Below are positions 44,901 to 52,350 of a stretch of 52,350 bases of DNA, piece after piece (the first letter of the stretch is position 1; every line of letters starts with the position of its first letter). This DNA is from Acanthaster planci (taxonomy: Eukaryota; Echinodermata; Asteroidea; Valvatida; Acanthasteridae), in contig NW_019091598.1 of the NCBI RefSeq assembly GCF_001949145.1, positions 408,312-460,661 of the forward strand, in the 5' to 3' direction. A program made the position numbers and the translations under genes. The notes below the pieces were generated by a model. That model did no database searches. It was not told the origin of the DNA and saw only the letters and a program-made list of their open reading frames with translations.

Positions 44901-46704
44901 CCAAATACATATCAAGATTATGTTGCAAGTCCACAAGTGATTCTGCTTTTCTATTTGATGGCAATCATAAAATATCTTCCATTTTTTTTTAAAACATTCT
45001 TTCTGGTAATTGAAGATTCTGCAAAAAATGCACAGGTACCGCAGCTCAGTTGCCTGAAGCATCTGCCACAGCAAAGATGAGGATGTAAGGTCCAGGTTTG
45101 GGAGTGAAAGGCAAACCCCCAAATGATAATCCAAGGGAGAACAAATTAGGAAGGGACTAGATACCTAGGTGGGATTCAAACCAAGGTTCTTAAAGCGCCA
45201 ATACACAAACTGACTCCATACTGTTTTGCAAACAGGGATCGGGCTAGACTGAAAAAAGGAGGTAACATCTTTATTTCTGATGGCATCAGCTATTTGAGAT
45301 TGGAGAACCTGGAAGTCTGTGGTAACAATAGTCAGACAATATAAAAAAAACTGCACATGCACCGGTAAGATACTGTCTTCACCAGACTATAATCTAGGAG
45401 TCACTTAGTCCTCAAGAATTCCCTCTGAAAATTACATGTAGAACTGATCAATACAAGCTATGTGTAAACCAAGAAAATAAATGAGTAGCCTAAACCAGAA
45501 TACATGGGGACAGCTGTACCGTACACAGAAAAACCTAAATTCACACTTGACTTTCAAAAGATGAACTTAGTCAAAACAACTTTGAGCTTCTCTATGGCAC
45601 TATCAAACAATGAGTTTTAACCAACATAAAAACCTTCTAGTAGTAGCTGTTAGAAACCTATCAACATTGCTACCCTAAATCCATAGAACTTATTGCTTCT
45701 CTAACTTCTATGTATCTGAAAACCTTTGTGTATAGACGTGTGCAGAAAGTTACTGAATCATGCAGCGTACAATACAGTTGATGAAGCTCATGTCTAAAAC
45801 CAGATAGAGGTTGCTAAGTGCTTACATGAAATAGTCACTTGGTTTTCTATAGCACACATAATTGTATTTTGTTCAATACATAAAACAAAAATTGGGCAGG
45901 AAATAAATGTATGAAAAGCAAAGACACAAAAAAGCAACAAAGGAATAGATATAGTGAGATCTTAGCAAAACTCATCACAGCAAACTTTCCAGTAATTCAA
46001 GTCTCTTTAGACGTGGAATCCACTAAATCTAAATTGATGCTGGCACGTTAAAACACCGTACAGCTGCTGTAGAGCAAAAGTGAGTTTCATTCCAGTTTAC
46101 ATAGCCATATCATGGCTAACCTTCTCAAGACTGAGACTGTGTGTGAATAGATGCCAATATGAAGGGTGAAACTATTACAAGCTGATGTACAGTATACCTA
46201 TGGTGCATACACCTTGTTAAAAGTCCACTTTTAACCCTAAGAGAACTGCTGGGGCAGAACCCCCTGCCTCAGCTTCTAGATTTGCTCTGATACAGTACAT
46301 CACTGCTGCATTTGTTTTCCTGTTTTGAGCCTTCTAATGTCTTGCAATTGATTTGAGTTACACCATTTTCACAAAATGGCTGTTTTCCCTAACAGTGGTT
46401 GGTCAGCCACAAATGTCACCTTTTCCCACTGACGTGCCCAATGCATGAGGACCCGACACTATCATGTGAAGCTGTGAACTACAAACGACCTTATCACCAA
46501 ATTTCTATGTTGGATTGAACTGAAACTTCACAGATGTCCTTTTTAATAGTGTCCTTACCCACATACCAAGTTTCAGCCGAATCCCTAAGGGGAGAGAGGT
46601 TTGAAATTTAAGTTTGTGTAGGGAGAGGATAGGTACATGTAGCTCTTGTTAGTACAACCAATGGAATATTATGTCCCTCTGTGATAACACAACTTCAGTA
46701 TGGT
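41969..46704. other. AT-rich gene desert, part 2
   Basis: No recognisable coding exon. At 43555-43872 an open frame of 105 codons on the + strand lacks domains or codon bias. Segment 46450-46620 contains CATACCAAGTTTCAGCCGAA, a phrase I associate with repetitive invertebrate DNA, but I cannot delimit an element. Confidence 0.35.
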
Positions 46705-46953
46705 AATTTCTTCTTCCAATCCTTTTTGGTCGGTGTATCACAATATTCTGATGGGATCAAACCAGAAAATCAAAAACGTAACTTTGTTTTGACTTGGGTT
46801 GCATGGCATCACTTCCTCCAACACACACAAACAAGAGTCCCTTCAAATTTACCACACTTTTTGACTCCTGACAGTAACAAAACTGCAAACTATTCTCTCA
46901 CACAGTGCCCTTTCTTCACAAGTCAGTAAAAACTCAAGAACCGAATGATTCTT
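46705..46953 (+). repeat. 246-bp duplicated segment, copy 2
   Basis: About 94% identical to 22157-22402. It ends 80 bp before the stop codon of the - strand calcium-sensor gene, so it probably lies in that gene's 3' untranslated region, in antisense orientation to the transcript as listed. The open frame at 46681-46929 runs through it but has no domain. Confidence 0.85.
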
Positions 46954-47033
46954 GAGATAAAGGAGTTCTGCTAAGATTGCACTGCACAGTGGCACAAGAT
47001 GCATCGGCTACAAGCGGGTAGAGTGTTTACAAT

Positions 47034-49111
<2,078 letters not shown>

Positions 49112-49177
49112 TGCTGTGTCTTCTGTGACTGCCAAGGGCTAGGCACTGGAGAGAGTACCAAGTGTGCACTGGTCAAT
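49112..49177 (-). other. 5' untranslated part of calcium-sensor exon
   Basis: Upstream of the ATG on the - strand the sequence runs 66 bases back to TTTTAG (49178-49183 region), a plausible 3' splice site. This implies a 5' untranslated intron and a non-coding first exon farther right, possibly outside the window. Confidence 0.5.
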
Positions 49178-49637
49178 CTAAAATGAGAAAAAAACAAGGA
49201 TGGCACAGACCATTACAGTAACAGATGTCATATCACACCCTCTAATCATTCTGCCATTGGTCATCAATGCACAGGGAGATATTTGCCCTGATGAACCATA
49301 CAGGCAAATCAGTCAGCTGTAGAGAGCCCCACTAACCTCCTGGTTACATATGTACCATGTAACAAAGAATTTACACTGCAGGTACATGTACATTGTGGTA
49401 AGCAGGAAAGTATGGCAAACACATACATTGGCAGGTAGTAATATCAAATTCACATTTGGTTAATGTCACTAAATTGTCACACAACTTCATACTAACAATG
49501 AAACTGAATACTCTGCCAGATGTTGAAACTACAGTGGAAGAACACACAATGTGTACTCAGCAAGAACAATATCCCCTTTTCAAATAAAATACACCCAACT
49601 GAGTGTATCCATGTCCACTGTATTACAATACATGTAT
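49178..49637. other. Upstream intron or flank of calcium-sensor gene
   Basis: AT-rich, with ACATGTA words and no coding sequence recognised. Confidence 0.3.
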
Positions 49638-49906
49638 GTGGGTCATTCCATGAGGTTGGGGCACAATTTGTGATGGTGTCCTTGTTACATGGGTAACTTT
49701 TACCACCTGTCATGACCTGTAGAGACATGACCTGTAGAGTAGGTCATTTACTCTATAAAAATAACATACACCTCTGCATTAAGCCTTGCAAGATGAATAG
49801 TTTGGAATCCACATGCACGGAAAAACCGTAGCTGTTCATTTTTACAGAACCCACGCAACAATGGACACAGTCACAAATTGTGCCTTAACCTCATGGAATG
49901 ACCCAC
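49638..49906. mobile_element. MITE with ~44-bp inverted ends
   Basis: The left end GTGGGTCATTCCATGAGGTT (then GGGGCACAATTTGTGATGGTGTCC) is the inverse of the right end, which finishes AACCTCATGGAATGACCCAC, with few mismatches across about 44 bp. The interior holds a direct duplication of CATGACCTGTAGAG (about 49710-49738). A target duplication is not clear. No coding capacity. Confidence 0.8.
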
Positions 49907-50078
49907 GTGCACAAGTAACACAATTATTTTCCAAACACCTTCAGATGCATACACTATCAGTAACCACACCAGCGTGAGTGGAGCATGGAGTAATGTAGTG
50001 TGTCTGTGTTCCGTATACCATGAGGCCGATGCACAACATTATTCCTTGTTCCAAGAGCCCGCAGGTGATATCGAATTT

Positions 50079-50507
50079 ATCTTCAAGCAAACTTGATGAG
50101 CAGTAAAGATAGTAAAGGGGCCTATGTCCGCTTTACACTCACACCTTATGCACCACACTTCTGCAATTTTATCTAGGGAGCATTGGAATTGTTTGTGTTT
50201 TAGCTTATTTCAATAAAAACAATAACAGGGCTTACACTAAGAATGGAAATTGTCGGAATTGTAGGTGCAATTAAAGATATTTGACAATCGGCACGGGCAA
50301 ACACACCACTTTTGAATCTACAGTCATGCGGACATGCGTTTGTTTTTAGTATAAAAATAGCACAGTACATGTACGTTGAGTTACATGTAGAACAGCATAC
50401 TACACAGGGTGTGATATGAACCGTGCAATACAGTTATATACCATATCACACTGTTTATTACCATGGATCGACCAATCAGAATTGAGAGTTCAAGTTTGCT
50501 TGAAGAT
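50079..50507 (+). mobile_element. MITE family D, copy 2 (429 bp) with AATTT target duplication
   Basis: It starts ATCTTCAAGCAAACTTGA and ends TCAAGTTTGCTTGAAGAT, a perfect 18-bp inverted end. It is flanked by AATTT at 50074-50078 and 50508-50512. It shares ends and interior with the inverted, shorter copy at 41384-41602. Non-autonomous DNA transposon; the superfamily is not assigned. Confidence 0.85.
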
Positions 50508-50584
50508 AATTTCTAGTGTGCTACCAGTACAGGTGTATGCCTTGTAACTAATAGTTTGTGACTTGAAATTAGTACATGTACCGA

Positions 50585-50626
50585 TACATGTACACTGTGC
50601 ATGTACTTATGCACAGTGTACATGTA
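50585..50626. repeat. Perfect 18-bp-arm hairpin built on TACATGTA
   Basis: TACATGTACACTGTGCAT (50585-50602) and its exact inverse (50609-50626) flank a 6-base loop, GTACTT. The region 50300-51750 is unusually rich in TACATGTA and GTACATGTAC. Confidence 0.85.
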
Positions 50627-51072
50627 CGTACAGTGTTCGCTATGTACGTGTCCAACCAGAATTAACACCTAAATATTCTACCACTAAATGACAATGTATA
50701 TAAAGTATGTACACAGAGTTTCTAAGATACATATCATGTACTATAAAAACCCTAAATGGCCCGATGTTGCATGAGTGAAAGTGAAAATGTACACTGAGTG
50801 CATGCAATGCTTAGTCTGATTAGCATGTACATGTATGCTACAGTCAGGTTAATACTTGCATGTGAAGCCACTGTCTGGTGTTAAGCCAACCTGCTACCGG
50901 TACAAGTAAACTAAGAGAGAGCACCGCCGGAGCACTACAGTACATGTACGATATTGTACAGTATCTACGACAATGGACAGAAGTGATGAGAACATAATGC
51001 AAGAGCTTATATGAACATGAACAAATAAGTACAAGAGCTTTCCAAGTCATAATTCTTATCATGACTAAAGCC
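50627..51072. other. Non-coding stretch rich in ACATGTA words
   Basis: No gene recognised. Repeated ACATGTA/TGTACA words. The 78-codon - strand frame at 50844-51080 has no domain. Confidence 0.4.
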
Positions 51073-51202
51073 CGGTTCATACTTCATGCGAAAGCCAATG
51101 CAAAGCGAGTTTCATGACATCAACAATTGAAGTTCCATTGTGACGTGTACCATGTCCCTGACAAATTCGCTTCACATCTGCTTTCGCCTGAAGTATGAAC
51201 CG
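51073..51202. mobile_element. Short MITE (130 bp)
   Basis: CGGTTCATACTTCATGCGAA (51073 on) is inverse to TTCGCCTGAAGTATGAACCG at the right end, and inner parts (AAAGCGAG with CGCTTCAC) also pair. Total about 130 bp. No coding capacity; no clear target duplication. Confidence 0.75.
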
Positions 51203-52011
51203 CCTTGAGGCTGAATTTTACCTGCATGGGGAGAGGGTCTTCTTACATGTATATACATGTACGCCATGTAAAACCATATTGGATTTGAGTGGAAAGGGTT
51301 GGAAAGAACTCATCCAAAGGATCCAATTAACACAGAGATTTTAAACAGAATAAAAAGACCTTTACTGGTACACATATAAGTGTACATGCATGTACCGCTA
51401 CATTTAGCCCCTCTTGCACACACAACCATTTTGACCAAAAAATCCTAAATAAATAAGAAATACATACATGTGGGGCTTAAAATAAAAAGTAAAGGGTGTA
51501 GATATCTGTAGTTTAAACAGTACAAGTCAGAAGCATCAGAATATGAATGTGCAGCAGGAAGTTGACACACAAAATAAAGGATAAGACAATTAATTAATGG
51601 TGGAAAATGTAGCCACAAGAAGGCCTATAATGTACATGTACAAATTTAGATAGAACAGTGAATGGCCAGATACAGCCAAATCCTCATCCGATTACAGTAC
51701 CATACACCGGTACACATTATCTTTGAAGGTGGTACATGTACATTAGTAATCACTTTAAGGTAATGTTGTGTGGAAACAGCTGCCTTTGTAGCTGGGAATA
51801 TTTTTCCCTTGAGGGCGGAGCAGGCTACTACTTAGCCCTGTTTGTCTCTCATGTGGTCGGTCCCATGAGGGGTGCAGTCCACTAATTAATTCAAGTCAGA
51901 ATCTCTCCCAGCTCATTAGCACGAATAAGTGCCTCTAATTTCTTTTGAAGAAGGAGACTGTTTTGCCCCCAAAACGGTGAGATTGTGTAAATCATTGTCA
52001 GGGTCAACTCC
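51203..52011. other. Non-coding stretch
   Basis: No gene. Near 51945-51985 TTTGAAGAAGGAGACTGTTT followed by CCAAAACGG resembles the GAAGAAGG-plus-stem 3' tails of Penelope-like elements, so a degraded tail is possible. Confidence 0.3.
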
Positions 52012-52312
52012 CTGGTTCTCTCGGCTTTCATCTAAGTGCAAAATGGATACAAAGGATGGTTGAAAATGGTCCTACATGGAAGTACCCAAGAAAGTAGAGG
52101 GATGCCATTGGAAAACTGGCTGCATGCAGACTTCAGAGCTATATATATCACTTTGGGTGGGGGGATTTTTGTTTTGTGTGATTAATTAAAAATAAAAAAA
52201 GAAGAAATTGAAAGATTCAGGACAAAATTACAACATGTTGGCATGCATGTTGCCCTGAACAATGCTGACTTAACTATTTTCAATGGGGCTTGATTTGGTG
52301 GACTGCAACCTA
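52012..52312 (+). repeat. Dispersed repeat family C, copy 2
   Basis: Same landmarks and order as 15302-15650: GGTTCTCTCGGC, GAAAATGGTCC, CTGGCTGCATGCAG, GGTGGGGGGATTTTTG, GCCCTGAACAAT and GGGGCTTGATTTGGTGGA. It runs close to the window end. Confidence 0.5.
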
Positions 52313-52350
52313 AAATAAAACATGACTCTAGAGATCCCTCTCTTGTGGAA

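Overview
This is AT-rich animal genomic DNA with spliced genes, short GT-AG introns, many small inverted-repeat transposons, Penelope-like retroelement debris and frequent ACATGTA words. Secreted C-type lectin/PAN proteins plus this repeat style suggest a marine invertebrate deuterostome, most likely an echinoderm such as a sea star. The taxon is an inference; no single feature proves it. There are no bacterial operons, CRISPR arrays or rRNA genes.

Layout. At 1-4.1 kb there are repeats and no convincing gene. At 4.1-9.6 kb lie two tandem, intronless paralogous genes for secreted C-type lectin-like proteins with a C-terminal PAN/apple-like domain. From 9.6 to 23.5 kb is a gene-poor stretch with dispersed repeats, a CpG-rich block, a near-perfect 90-bp palindrome and a possible retroelement gag remnant. 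At 23.5-29.0 kb is a nest of mobile elements: a broken Penelope-like element (reverse transcriptase plus GIY-YIG endonuclease), a second inverted fragment of the same family, a 239-bp MITE, a 2.24-kb LTR-like insertion with CATG target duplication, and an 88-bp truncated Penelope tail with a 7-bp target duplication.

At 29.3-37.5 kb I reconstruct a nine-coding-exon gene on the + strand. It encodes about 1,617 residues: an N-terminal membrane anchor, a roughly 1,100-residue acidic Ser/Thr-rich region made of about 20 degenerate repeats, and two C-terminal KH RNA-binding domains. This is the most novel gene here. The two KH domains share intron positions and phases, which points to an ancient duplication of exons. 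The architecture resembles membrane-tethered KH proteins of the mitochondrial surface, but no Tudor domain is seen.

From 38.7 to 46.7 kb is an AT-rich gene desert with a 341-bp assembly gap. At 47.0-49.1 kb on the - strand is a three-coding-exon neurocalcin/hippocalcin-type neuronal calcium sensor gene (195 residues), whose upstream intron or 5' region (49.2-52.3 kb) carries several MITEs. The genes have no evident joint pathway; only the two lectins are related by duplication.
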